Positions 25,501 through 33,323 of a DNA stretch of 64,000 nt are shown here, piece by piece (position 1 is the stretch's first letter; every line of letters starts with the position of its first letter). The position numbers and the translations under genes are program-made. A model generated the notes under the pieces. That model worked only from the letters and a program-made list of their open reading frames with translations. It ran no database searches and was not told where the DNA came from. Source of the DNA: Tritrichomonas musculus (taxonomy: Eukaryota > Parabasalia > Tritrichomonadida > Tritrichomonadidae); contig JAPFFF010000049.1 in assembly GCA_039105265.1 (NCBI GenBank), positions 496,001 through 560,000 on the forward strand, read 5' to 3'.

Positions 25501-27245
25501 ATAGAATTGACAATAATAAAGGTCACCAAATTGATAACTGCTTATTAGCATGTGCTGAATGTAATAAACTTCGTAAACGTGATGACCCTAAAATAACAAC
25601 TCTAAGAATCCAATTAAAAAAATATTGTAAATTGCATCATTTACCAACACTCATCAATGATGAACGTGAATACTACTCCATTCGAAATGCCATCACAGGA
25701 GGGCTCTCTAATGTAATGCATCGAGTGAATATTAAAGATGAAACTCACATCAATAAATTCCGTTATGACATTCAAAACAACAGAGTCATTTCAAGTGATA
25801 ATCAAAATGTTCAGACACATATCGTCGGAATCGATTTTAATTCTTTGTATCCATCATCATTCTCATCTTGTAAACATGAATTTAATAAGTATCATGGAGG
25901 TATAATGTATATGCCTGGAGCATTTATTAGACGAATTGATGTTAAAGATAAAGCTTCAAAAAAGAGATGCCTTGATATCATAACAAACTACTCAAGATTC
26001 TCGAATAAACCATCATATTTGTTCTATGCAGAAGTTAAACTAAAATGTCCCACCTCAAAGATAAACTATTTTATCAATTTCCCTCCTGTGTTTCGCAATA
26101 TCAATATCAAAAACGATGAATCAACAATTGGCACTTATATGTACAATTACATGAAAACAAATAAATTAACTTCTACAGATATGGAAGAACGCAAGCTTAC
26201 AATGCTTCTTGATACTCATGATGAATACATGATTTTCTCAAATTATTATCTCTGGTTTCTGTTAGACCACGGATTGATTATTGATGATGTTAAATCTGTT
26301 TCACAATATGAAGCTCATACAGGATTTAATGAATTTGTTAGCACTTTTATGCAAAAACGTCAGGATATCATTAGTGGTGTTAGTAAAGGTAATGGCTCTG
26401 AAGGAGACTTGAGCGTAGCGAATGAGAAATTCTATAAAATATCTATGAACGGTTCATATGGATATGATGGGATGAACTCTGAGAAATTCAGTAAAGTCAA
26501 GATATGTGATGCAAATAAAGCTTATCAATATATCATCTCTCAAACTTATATGGGTGGAGCACAATTAAGTGATAATACATTTTTAATTCAACAATCACCC
26601 AAATCATATCATTGCAATACATGCATTCAAGAATCATTGTGGACTCTTGATAACGCAAAGTTTTGGTATCTCACATTTTATTACGATTTTATGAATAATT
26701 GTTTTGATATGGATAGACTACATTTTATAGAGGGTGATACTGATTCAGCATATTTTGCAGTTGCTGGGAACCCAAATGAAGGTCCTGAACAATTATTTGA
26801 TTACGTTATTAAAAACAAAGAGTTCTACGACAAGAATGTATATAAATTCATGCCTAACCCATCAATCAACACTATTCAAGACGAAAAAAAGATATTGGGA
26901 TGTGCCATTGAAAAATATGGTGAAAACATGATAGCTCTTGCACCTAAATGTTATACTATATTTAACAGTAATGGGCAAACCAAATCACTCAAACTAAAAG
27001 GTGTATCTTTAAAGAAGAATCATATTGTGTCTTCCGATTACAAATCTATTATTGATAATCAATCAATTAAGCTTGGTAAGAATATAAATCTTCAGATGCA
27101 AAACAATAAAATGAGTAAAATAACGGTAAACAAGAATGCTCTCACAGGATGTCATACAAAAATGATTGTATTGCCAAATCAATCATGTGCACCCTATATT
27201 AATGGCTTAACAGCGAATAATTATCATATCCAAACGAAATACTAA
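22587..27245 (+). CDS. Protein-primed DNA polymerase B with embedded HNH domain, 1552 aa (element B)
   Basis: ATG 22587 is chosen because it sits at the TIR edge after the T-tract; the longer frame begins at TTG. The N-terminal 500 residues include a region (about 380-500) resembling an OTU-like protease fold (KLCFFRFLAVCLNEEL...LAQKNHINVNIYEF...IIHIMYI), which is tentative. Next come a C-x2-C...H...H-x4-C zinc knuckle (about 510-535) and the exonuclease motifs: DFE (about 580), NSSRFD (about 676) and Y-x3-D (about 820). An HNH nuclease module follows (CHLC...LDRIDNNKGH...NCLLACAECNKLR, about 955-1003). Polymerase motif A is DFNSLYPSSF (about 1082), motif B KFYKISMNGSYG (about 1285), motif C GDTDS (about 1381). 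It would replicate the linear element using a protein primer. A 10-residue double-hairpin insert precedes motif B. Confidence 0.93.
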   Translation: MRYDYRSLKNISNDDIVELIKSINTIFNANLPITTTAKTEAWNRRKNVEVLCDWLNNRNAHRFIKNDLPNAEEIDSFIIHVHKLKRILDDSHEQHYQDILKRDDYFEEDINEEDERYFNTKQQQIEREFEIKEAINRAYEAVDDAIQLIKEQKHPVLQKTERLIIPEAPLIKNHQKQYFPENEELYEYLDKFAHNFTSKHSDFLMINEPHDFDRAVNEWNHYNKYPTENAVERGPITTYYFNQIASLDNIFECLHNVYKKELKPFKVHFQLSGVFETYTYDFESLEEKYEYIARDIIWKNYQSMVPIIISKFEDLEIVKLYIESVLHSYETESSSTKLILVGSIAFTVSRMRKITGRIKDLPIEFIKNDFIIADNEDDKLCFFRFLAVCLNEELANTKKYKTKERTKIAKKLLLKEHNIIYNTKIPNEGKKILNEFEGVSMEQMKDLAQKNHINVNIYEFHKTDSEQYYDLSEQWFFDKTFTTYSALLFTQNQIIHIMYIKNPEKLTQIHICPKCNSYVHYGAENMHRFVSHVKHCDGVFKKNFIPVKEALPYCPHILNNPVYEYCLAYNLQWKPEIYYITYDFETMEQSINKSISNSTTINSRLIPLSVSSCVKTLSGLTTKNFSLRDSQEFIPQWIKWLFEQSMKVYADKISYYESFLLDTSINKNMNVITVLGFNSSRFDSNLFKQYFNYSFFDEVVGSEVSWKVESNSIIGTLSSLKQFILTSDNYPTKLRFIDAQSFVAGGTLKQFGEDFGNNNSEKGVFPYEAINDKNYNEVLSKSEPFSYDDFYSYLNQKNPLTKEEYDAYLEDSKRFATRWDYLLAYNDNDVEMMIKPIDNLIALNAQYNVDLLSNLSLSKNASCIKYALAYKDFDEWMRGSGEDSNPRNNIGITNKYNTFKPSKKWWQYKCDSYYNQDEKYNRLNPKKPQRDLTKCVSENDFEAFMKMYDDPNKGRCHLCHEHFTYQNKPTLDRIDNNKGHQIDNCLLACAECNKLRKRDDPKITTLRIQLKKYCKLHHLPTLINDEREYYSIRNAITGGLSNVMHRVNIKDETHINKFRYDIQNNRVISSDNQNVQTHIVGIDFNSLYPSSFSSCKHEFNKYHGGIMYMPGAFIRRIDVKDKASKKRCLDIITNYSRFSNKPSYLFYAEVKLKCPTSKINYFINFPPVFRNINIKNDESTIGTYMYNYMKTNKLTSTDMEERKLTMLLDTHDEYMIFSNYYLWFLLDHGLIIDDVKSVSQYEAHTGFNEFVSTFMQKRQDIISGVSKGNGSEGDLSVANEKFYKISMNGSYGYDGMNSEKFSKVKICDANKAYQYIISQTYMGGAQLSDNTFLIQQSPKSYHCNTCIQESLWTLDNAKFWYLTFYYDFMNNCFDMDRLHFIEGDTDSAYFAVAGNPNEGPEQLFDYVIKNKEFYDKNVYKFMPNPSINTIQDEKKILGCAIEKYGENMIALAPKCYTIFNSNGQTKSLKLKGVSLKKNHIVSSDYKSIIDNQSIKLGKNINLQMQNNKMSKITVNKNALTGCHTKMIVLPNQSCAPYINGLTANNYHIQTKY
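26391..26423 (+). repeat. Double-hairpin insert in the polymerase gene (B only), AAT flanks
   Basis: Adds 30 bp compared with A (27 bp plus a second AAT). Hairpins are degenerate: CTCT(GAA)GGAG, spacer ACT, then TGAGC(GTA)GCGAA with mismatches. It encodes GSEGDLSVA and lies right before polymerase motif B, so the protein evidently tolerates it or the insertion is very recent. Confidence 0.7.
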
Positions 27246-27337
27246 GTATACTCAAGATTTGATAGCTTTATTTGCCGAAAATGTTGTTGAGGTGAACAGG
27301 TGAAGTTTCACCCACAAGTTCACCACCTTTTGATTTT
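27246..27337. other. Inversion junction between polymerase and ATPase genes (B)
   Basis: Convergent stop codons flank 92 bp found in neither junction of A. It contains a nested inverted repeat at 27291-27324: outer arms GGTGAAC and GTTCACC, inner hairpin GGTGAA(GT)TTCACC. It could be a terminator hairpin or the site used in the inversion. Confidence 0.55.
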
Positions 27338-28246
27338 TTACACACAACTAATAAACTCTATACTACCTTCTCGTGTGTTCACCAAGATGAAATCATGATT
27401 TTTCATACAACAATATCTCCTCCACAAATCTTCGAATTCAATTGGCATAACAACTTGTTGGTATATATAACCCATTTTCTGTCGTGAGAATCCATTAAAT
27501 ATGAAGAAAGATGTGCAATTATTCTTGTAATCCGTCGGTATTGCTTTAAAGAATTGAACATTAACATAGACAATAGAATGTTTGTGCCGTAATTGAGTGA
27601 TATAATTGGTAAAATAAGCTGATTTCAATAGCTTTGATTTAATGAAATCCTCGCATAAAATGATGGTATTTAGAGGACTTTTTGAGGAGTTCAACTGTGA
27701 AATACATAAAAAGGAGAGCATCTTATTTATCTTCTCTTCACAAGCAAAGCTTGGGCCAGCAGAGCTGTCATCTAATCGAGTATTATTATTAACGTATTTA
27801 TCATACAATTCTTTCCATAAATCAAGTTCTTTTAAGTAATTCTCAGCATTTGAATCAGATATGACTTTCACAGGAAGTTTAATCAATTCTCGCTGTGCCT
27901 CAAATGTTGAATCATTTATCACTCCGTTCTTACTAATATAAACAATTAAATGAGCAGCACCAGGGATTCTTGATATTTGAATAATATCACGCAATACAAT
28001 ATGAGATTTACCCTTTCCTTGAGCTCCAACAATGATGTTCAATGAATTATAATTTGCGTAGATACCATTAGCAATTGGTCTAATAGATTCACTCAATATC
28101 TTGGATTCATTTTTTTTATACGCTTTACTCATCTCAATGTCGATGTTAAAAAAGGGTTTTACCTGAGGTTCAGCAAATAGCTCTTCTGAATCACTAGAAT
28201 CTGAAAAAAACACTGTCGAATAATCAAACTTTGTAGGTTTAAGCAT
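27338..28246 (-). CDS. A32/FtsK-HerA-type packaging ATPase, 302 aa (element B)
   Basis: Same protein as in A, apart from a substitution or two and a 10-residue insert (DSSAGPSFAC) between the Walker A and Walker B motifs (about residue 163), encoded by a perfect double-hairpin element. Walker A GAQGKGKS and Walker B TIILCEDF are untouched. In this copy it is convergent with the polymerase gene, not with the TIR-proximal gene as in A. Confidence 0.88.
   Translation of the reverse strand: MLKPTKFDYSTVFFSDSSDSEELFAEPQVKPFFNIDIEMSKAYKKNESKILSESIRPIANGIYANYNSLNIIVGAQGKGKSHIVLRDIIQISRIPGAAHLIVYISKNGVINDSTFEAQRELIKLPVKVISDSNAENYLKELDLWKELYDKYVNNNTRLDDSSAGPSFACEEKINKMLSFLCISQLNSSKSPLNTIILCEDFIKSKLLKSAYFTNYITQLRHKHSIVYVNVQFFKAIPTDYKNNCTSFFIFNGFSRQKMGYIYQQVVMPIEFEDLWRRYCCMKNHDFILVNTREGSIEFISCV
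27738..27770. repeat. 27-bp double-hairpin insert with TCA target duplication in the ATPase gene (B only)
   Basis: Core 27741-27767: hairpin CAAGC(AAA)GCTTG, spacer GGC, hairpin CAGC(AGA)GCTG. TCA is duplicated on both sides; A has the empty site with a single TCA. Total gain is 30 bp, so the frame is kept. Confidence 0.92.
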
Positions 28247-28249
28247 TTC

Positions 28250-28411
28250 TTAGCAATAAAGTTTCTGTCGCATCTCTTCACTTAATTCAGGTGGTTCATC
28301 AGGTTTCACTTGCTTTGCAAGGGCCAACTCTGTTGTCAATGCTGATATTATCACAAATAACTCCATAACATTAACAGCTAGAATCATACATAAAAGTATC
28401 TCACAAAACAT
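28250..28411 (-). CDS. Small membrane protein, 53 aa (element B)
   Basis: Homologue of the 43-aa protein of A, lengthened by 10 residues (TTELALAKQV) between the hydrophobic helix (MFCEILLCMILAVNVMELFVIIS) and the conserved KPDEPPELSEEM tail. The extra residues come from a perfect double-hairpin element. The start ATG is at 28409-28411, three codons upstream of the hydrophobic core. It is 3 bp from the ATPase start on the same strand. Confidence 0.7.
   Translation of the reverse strand: MFCEILLCMILAVNVMELFVIISALTTELALAKQVKPDEPPELSEEMRQKLYC
28306..28338. repeat. 27-bp double-hairpin insert with TCA target duplication in the small membrane protein gene (B only)
   Basis: Core 28309-28335; on the coding strand hairpin CAAC(AGA)GTTG, spacer GCC, hairpin CTTGC(AAA)GCAAG, flanked by TGA both sides (TCA on the plus strand). 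The empty site is seen in A at about 14905. Confidence 0.93.
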
Positions 28412-28431
28412 TTCTTATAAAGAAAAAGTAA

Positions 28432-29031
28432 TTAACAACAATATTTGAGTGATATTGCGTATTTGACAAACTCTGTATAGACATGATTGTAGCAGTATTT
28501 TAGTTCTTCGGATTTACCATCTTTAGTGATTAATATCTTATCAATCTTTATCAGTTTTGCAACACTAGCAACACAACAACCAGGTTCTTCATCTTCAATA
28601 ACCAAATCAACTTTATCACAATCTGTCAACAGCTTTATCATATCCATTAATAATGTCGATTTACACACCACATAAGAGTTTACTTTTAATGGGTTATTTT
28701 CATACATCCCAACAAGCAACTCCAAAAATTTGTTTTTCTTTTCAAGTGAATCCAACTCATTTCCTAAATCTGCAATTCCTCGGCTTCCAAAGGAAGACTC
28801 ACCTACGGTGCGGTCTTGGGCAACACTGTTGGTTTGAGGTATGTATTGAGAAGCAAACCCCTCCTGTGGGGACGGCATAGTAAAATTTACATTTTGTGGT
28901 TGCGGTATTTGTGGATATGCTACTGTACTTCCTCGTTGAGGAGCTAATTTGATTTCTATATTTGTTTCTTGACTCTGTTTTACACTTGCATCGTTTTCTG
29001 AGCTCAATATACGTGCTTTATTCAAAGACAT
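28432..29031 (-). CDS. Hypothetical 199-aa protein (element B)
   Basis: Homologue of the A 192-aa protein, starting directly at MSLNKARIL. It contains a 10-residue double-hairpin insert (TVGESSFGSR) in the Pro/Gln-rich linker at about residue 80. The C-terminal Cys-containing domain is unchanged from A, which points to selection on that half only. Confidence 0.68.
   Translation of the reverse strand: MSLNKARILSSENDASVKQSQETNIEIKLAPQRGSTVAYPQIPQPQNVNFTMPSPQEGFASQYIPQTNSVAQDRTVGESSFGSRGIADLGNELDSLEKKNKFLELLVGMYENNPLKVNSYVVCKSTLLMDMIKLLTDCDKVDLVIEDEEPGCCVASVAKLIKIDKILITKDGKSEELKYCYNHVYTEFVKYAISLKYCC
28781..28813. repeat. 27-bp double-hairpin insert with CGG target duplication in the 199-aa gene (B only)
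   Basis: Core 28784-28810: hairpin CTTCC(AAA)GGAAG, spacer ACT, hairpin CACC(TAC)GGTG, both stems perfect, CGG on both sides. The empty site in A has a single CCG (coding strand) in CAAGACCGAGG. Confidence 0.93.
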
Positions 29032-29058
29032 TTCAGTGCAAAAAAATCTCTGTACATC

Positions 29059-29289
29059 TTACTCTTTATTCGTTAATCTATCAAATTCTTTTTCGAGTTT
29101 GTGAACTTTCTCTTTTAAAGATTCAATATCTTCAATTAACGATTCTCTTACTGCTAATCCATTTGAGCCAAGCATACCTGATTTTACGTTATTGAGATGC
29201 TGTTTATAGTCGTAGCATTTCTCTTTTAGCGCTCGTTTGATTCTTTTAAGTTCAGGAATTTCCCTCTTATAATCACTTAATTCAGTCAT
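29059..29289 (-). CDS. Small coiled-coil protein, 76 aa (element B)
   Basis: Same amino-acid sequence as in A as far as I can compare. It is read away from the 77-aa gene across a 16-bp spacer. Confidence 0.62.
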   Translation of the reverse strand: MTELSDYKREIPELKRIKRALKEKCYDYKQHLNNVKSGMLGSNGLAVRESLIEDIESLKEKVHKLEKEFDRLTNKE

Positions 29290-29305
29290 TTATTTCAATA
29301 CAAAA

Positions 29306-29539
29306 ATGTCTTTTCAACAGAGACGCACGATAAGAGATGATAAAAGAATGAATTTCTACGATAGACTTCAATTGGAAATGCAAAAAGAGCGTACTAGAAT
29401 CAATTCTGCACCTATAATCAAGAAGAGAGATTTGAAGGGAACTATAAACCATGAAAAGCCTCCAATAACTACAAAAAAACTCAACTATCATACATATTCT
29501 TTAAACCATTCAGTGGTCCCAATTAATAGTAAGATTTAA
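29306..29539 (+). CDS. Small basic protein, 77 aa (element B)
   Basis: Identical in translation to the A copy. Convergent with the 148-aa gene, with stop codons 1 bp apart. Confidence 0.62.
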   Translation: MSFQQRRTIRDDKRMNFYDRLQLEMQKERTRINSAPIIKKRDLKGTINHEKPPITTKKLNYHTYSLNHSVVPINSKI

Positions 29540-29540
29540 G

Positions 29541-29987
29541 CTACATATTATTCATAGTATTAATATATTTAGCTATCTGATTCACAGTTGATGTTAGTTC
29601 TATTATTTTTTTCTCTGATTGCTCAATGCGATTCGCTAGAAGCTCATTCGCATGAATGCGCGATATCATCTGCTTAATCTCATCCTTTACACTTTCAATA
29701 TCAGCTCTGATAACATCTTGTTCTAACTCTTTTAGGTCTCCCTTTTTAAACACTTTTTTTAGAAATATATCACCCCCAACTCTCTTATTTCCTTCTTTCG
29801 AACAATTCTTTTTTGTTATTCTATATTCAACACCATCGGGGGTAATAATCTTATATACTTTATTGAGGTACTGTGTGGTGCGTCCATTCATCTCGTCCTT
29901 GTGCTTCTGGTAGAACAAATTAAATTCTTCGATGGATTTGAAGTTTTTTGTTTCTTCAGTTATTTCGTTAATTACTTCCAATTCCAT
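29541..29987 (-). CDS. Coiled-coil protein, 148 aa (element B)
   Basis: Differs from the A copy by isolated substitutions (for example LNKVYKI for LNRVYKI and FKKGDL for FKKEDL). No insert. It has the same T-tract before the ATG. Confidence 0.68.
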   Translation of the reverse strand: MELEVINEITEETKNFKSIEEFNLFYQKHKDEMNGRTTQYLNKVYKIITPDGVEYRITKKNCSKEGNKRVGGDIFLKKVFKKGDLKELEQDVIRADIESVKDEIKQMISRIHANELLANRIEQSEKKIIELTSTVNQIAKYINTMNNM

Positions 29988-30013
29988 TTATTTTCAAAAA
30001 AATTTTTTTGTTT

Positions 30014-30268
30014 TTATTCTACTTCATTTATCAAGCTCTTACCAATTCTCATTCCTCTATCGACAACATTCAACCCTGTGTCAATTGCTCTTATAGTGTC
30101 TCCAATAAGAGGTATATCACCTAAAACAGGCTTTACCGCACTGGTAACTCTTTTACCAATTTCAACAACTTTAGGAAGCGCTTTACCGACTTTATTTGCA
30201 ACATTCTTAATTGTATTGCCAACTGATTTAAAAGCATTTTTCATTTTCTTGAAGATTCCGATACCCAT
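30014..30268 (-). CDS. pVI-like small basic protein, 84 aa (element B)
   Basis: One substitution from A (KNVANKVGK for KNVATKVGK). Divergent to the capsid gene across 51 bp. Confidence 0.65.
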   Translation of the reverse strand: MGIGIFKKMKNAFKSVGNTIKNVANKVGKALPKVVEIGKRVTSAVKPVLGDIPLIGDTIRAIDTGLNVVDRGMRIGKSLINEVE

Positions 30269-30319
30269 TGTTTTTATAATGAAAAAAGTCCTGTAATAAG
30301 TACTTTTTTTGTATCATAA
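30269..30319. promoter_or_regulatory. Divergent promoter region between pVI-like and capsid genes (B)
   Basis: Same 51-bp arrangement as in A: GTACTTTTTTTGTATC before the capsid ATG and, on the other strand, a GGACTTTTTTC tract before the pVI-like ATG. Confidence 0.55.
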
Positions 30320-32362
30320 ATGTTGTATCGCAACGAAAGAGCACATAATTACAAAATCGAAGCTGGGAATGTACTTGACACTTTTAATAAGATGCGTGAA
30401 ATGATTAACACTAATGATGGTACACGCTCATTTTCATTCAGAACTGTTGACTGTCATGACCAACCTGCACCATTTCATCAAGGACAGTATTCCCAAATCA
30501 GTTTAACACATCCTGACCACTTCATTAGTGATGTTGATAAAGGATTCCTCACCTTTCACATCAAACTAGATTTACAATTGAATACTGATTTAGCAAAATT
30601 ACAACAAATTGATGACCCAAATAACTTCTACAAATTATTTGTCGGGCTCAAATCTTCTAATCAATTGTTTGACCGTTTGGAGATTCTCCATAATAATGTA
30701 AACGTTGGATATCAGCAAAATGAATGTATTCGTGAAGGGTTTTTGTATTCCACTGTTAAACCAGAGACTGAGAAGAAACGTAGGCGTTTTGTACATTCAC
30801 TTTGGGAAAACGTTTCAAATTATTCACAAACTGTTGCTGGTGCTTATGTTAACCTCAATTCATTCAAATCTAATGGTAAATCCCAAGTTGAATTTGATTT
30901 AAACGTACCATTCGATGATTTACTTGCATTACAAGCATTCGATTTATTCCCTAATGGTATCATAGGTGATTTATCAATTCGTTTCCAAGTATCACCCGCA
31001 GGATTAGTTTGGGCCGCTATAGACCCTTATACTGTTGCTGAAACAAAAGCTTATCTAGAAGATAATGATAGTATCTCATCTGCAGAATTAGAAAGATTGA
31101 AAGAAATAAAGGCCCGCGGTCACTTGAAACATCAATTTACACAAATTGGTAATGAAGCTATAATTCCAGGTCCTGGTGCTCCATCTCCAGACCCATCACC
31201 AACACCAGACCCATCACCATCTCCAACACCTGACCCATCACCGTCTCCATCTCCTGAACCAACCCCAACACCTATCAAGTATAAGATTCAATATCGAATT
31301 GGTGAACAATGGGATAATGATGATGGAAGTACTGGTTACACTGATATTCTTACAGATTTGGAATTCAATTTCAGTTACACAAAGGAAGAATTTGAAGAAT
31401 TTGGATTACAACCAGGTGCAACTGATGAAGAAATTTGTGTTCATAATCCTGCTGTAACATTACCACCATTAAATCATGCTGACAAAAATGGAAGATATTA
31501 TGCTTGGCAAATTGTTAAAACACCAATTGTTTCTGCTAAACAGACTCTTCAAGCAATTCATGATGCTAAATCACAACTTCACAACGAAACATATTCATCA
31601 CAGAAAGCCACATTAACTGTAAACAGAATGACAATCACATTATGTAAATCAAATATGCAAGGATATGGTGTCTGTGAATCTACTCGCAGAGGTATTGAAA
31701 ATATTCTTCGTGAAGGAATTATAATTCCATCCCAAAAAGTTGATTACCATTCATTCCCAATCGCTCCTGCCGCAAATGGTATCAAATCTACTTTGAATAT
31801 CCCATTAATTAATGTTACTACAATGTCGATTATGTTTCCAAAACATCATAATGACCTCACTGTTTTCGAAAATCCGGTATATCAAAATTGTTATCTCAAT
31901 ATTGGTGGTAAGAACTTCCCAGATGAAAATGTTTCAACAATAGGAGCAAGATTCTTTGAAAATCAATTAACTGCTGGAGACCTTGATGGAATCACATTAC
32001 AATGCACAAAAGAATTTGAAGATAGTATGACAATGCCAAAGAATGATGCAAATGGAGTTCGTTATAGAAATACTTTAAGTGATGCTTCTAGCTTTGTATT
32101 CAATATTCAAACAGAACGTGCTTCAGCAGGATATTGCTATGATGGTTTGGATGGTGGATTTGGAAATATTCAAGTTCAGGTTAATGGTCAACCAATATAT
32201 ACAGGTCCAAATGATACTTACTATAATGTTAACGAAGAAGGTACAGTGCATCCACCTCCAACTCAATTATGGCTCACAAGAGATACATACTTTAAACTTT
32301 CACTTAATGGATTAGAATATGTTGATGATGAAACACCAGCTGGCAGTCAAGTTAATGAGTAA
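30320..32362 (+). CDS. Major capsid protein, double jelly-roll, 680 aa (element B)
   Basis: Almost the same as the A capsid. Differences cluster in the loop between the two conserved halves: four more residues in the PSP/PTP linker, and QWDNDDGSTGYTD for QWDETDGTGYTD. The second half (FPKHHNDLTVFENPVYQNC, GFGNIQVQVNGQPIYTG) is intact and shows what C has lost. Probably forms the trimeric capsomer of the virion. Confidence 0.9.
   Translation: MLYRNERAHNYKIEAGNVLDTFNKMREMINTNDGTRSFSFRTVDCHDQPAPFHQGQYSQISLTHPDHFISDVDKGFLTFHIKLDLQLNTDLAKLQQIDDPNNFYKLFVGLKSSNQLFDRLEILHNNVNVGYQQNECIREGFLYSTVKPETEKKRRRFVHSLWENVSNYSQTVAGAYVNLNSFKSNGKSQVEFDLNVPFDDLLALQAFDLFPNGIIGDLSIRFQVSPAGLVWAAIDPYTVAETKAYLEDNDSISSAELERLKEIKARGHLKHQFTQIGNEAIIPGPGAPSPDPSPTPDPSPSPTPDPSPSPSPEPTPTPIKYKIQYRIGEQWDNDDGSTGYTDILTDLEFNFSYTKEEFEEFGLQPGATDEEICVHNPAVTLPPLNHADKNGRYYAWQIVKTPIVSAKQTLQAIHDAKSQLHNETYSSQKATLTVNRMTITLCKSNMQGYGVCESTRRGIENILREGIIIPSQKVDYHSFPIAPAANGIKSTLNIPLINVTTMSIMFPKHHNDLTVFENPVYQNCYLNIGGKNFPDENVSTIGARFFENQLTAGDLDGITLQCTKEFEDSMTMPKNDANGVRYRNTLSDASSFVFNIQTERASAGYCYDGLDGGFGNIQVQVNGQPIYTGPNDTYYNVNEEGTVHPPPTQLWLTRDTYFKLSLNGLEYVDDETPAGSQVNE
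31180..31270 (+). repeat. Proline-rich codon repeat in the B capsid gene
   Basis: Repeats of CCATCACC, CCAACACC and CCATCTCC-type codons encoding PSP/PTP/PDP; 12 bp longer than in A. Confidence 0.8.
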
Positions 32363-32364
32363 AT

Positions 32365-32445
32365 TGATTTTCGAATATTTTCTAGTCCCCCGGAATTCCG
32401 CAAGCAAAGCTTGAGTCAACAAAGTTGCCGAGGGTTGATTTTTTT
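32365..32445. repeat. GGAATTCC palindromic unit containing a perfect double-hairpin insert (B)
   Basis: The outer unit matches the palindromic insert in the A KilA-N gene (GATTTTCGAATATTTTCT, CCCCGGAATTCCG, then CCGAGGGTTGATTTTT). It is split by a 27-bp element at 32401-32427: hairpin CAAGC(AAA)GCTTG, spacer AGT, hairpin CAAC(AAA)GTTG, with CCG duplicated at 32398-32400 and 32428-32430. This is one mobile unit nested inside another. Confidence 0.88.
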
Positions 32446-32485
32446 GCAAATCTATTTTTAAAATAATTTTTTATCTCCAGAACAA

Positions 32486-33219
32486 ATGGCTTCGATAAAC
32501 GTAGAAAGGACCAATTGGTCCCACGACTTTGTCGTACGAATTAATGATGACTACGAATTTATTCAATATAATGCACATTTACGCATCATACATTCAATTA
32601 AAGATGATTTGTACCAAATGCAAAGTATAATAACTGCATGCCAATCAAATAAACAAGCTTATCGATGGAAACAATTAGCCGAAAAACAAAAGAAATTATA
32701 CAAGAAAGACCAAATTTACCAAACGATTTGAAAGGGACATATATTCACAGACTTCTCGTTAATGATTTTGCATGCTGGGCGAGTAGAAAATACGCAATCT
32801 ATATTGCCAAACTTTTAGACTCCCAATTTGAACGTGAACGCAAACAACATCAGCAACAAATTGATGAACTCAAACCACGTGCAGTTCCAGAAAATCATAA
32901 GAATGATTACCGTTATTTGATTTACAAAGAGGATATTAATAAAGAAGGTTTCATTAGGCTTCATTTGTGTCGTCGTCATAAGAGTACTTGGAGAAAAGTT
33001 GTTAACCATTACAATAATGAAAACGAAAGATTTTACTTCAAAGATGACCTTCCTATTAGTATGACACCAAATTTAAACATCAAGAATATCATAAAAGCAT
33101 CATTTGGAACAGATGATTATAAGGTTTCCAATAGTGGTAACTGTGTTGATATCAAAATAGAGCATCTTAATAAGCTCCATACATTAATTGAAGAATACTT
33201 TAATAGTATGAGCCAATAA
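32486..33219 (+). pseudogene. KilA-N domain protein gene, frameshifted (element B)
   Basis: Starts MASINVER as in A and reads 81 codons, then shifts frame within an A-rich stretch near 32685; the rest (NDLKGTYIHRLLVNDFACWASRKYAIYIAKLLDSQ onward) is in another frame to 33219. The offset fits loss of one base. A double-hairpin-like insert (TNWSHDFVVR) follows residue 8. The part around the frameshift differs from A beyond single substitutions, so this region was also exchanged. The C-terminal domain matches A. Confidence 0.78.
32507..32538 (+). repeat. Double-hairpin-like insert in the KilA-N gene (B only)
   Basis: GGACCAATTGGTCC palindrome followed by a perfect hairpin ACGAC(TTT)GTCGT. The net gain is 30 bp. 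Flanks are AGG and ACG, i.e. a 3-bp duplication with one mismatch. Confidence 0.7.
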
Positions 33220-33220
33220 A

Positions 33221-33256
33221 ATCGACGGTCGGAATTCCGACCCTCGCCAAATCTTA
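33221..33256. repeat. GGAATTCC palindrome between KilA-N and integrase genes (B)
   Basis: GGTCGGAATTCCGACC is a perfect 16-bp palindrome. The same site in A is interrupted by a double-hairpin element, so this copy shows the empty target. Confidence 0.85.
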
Positions 33257-33323
33257 TGAAAAACGTGATGATTTACCTGTAATTGATATTTTTTTTGTAT
33301 ATCAATACTTTTTTTGGAAAAAA

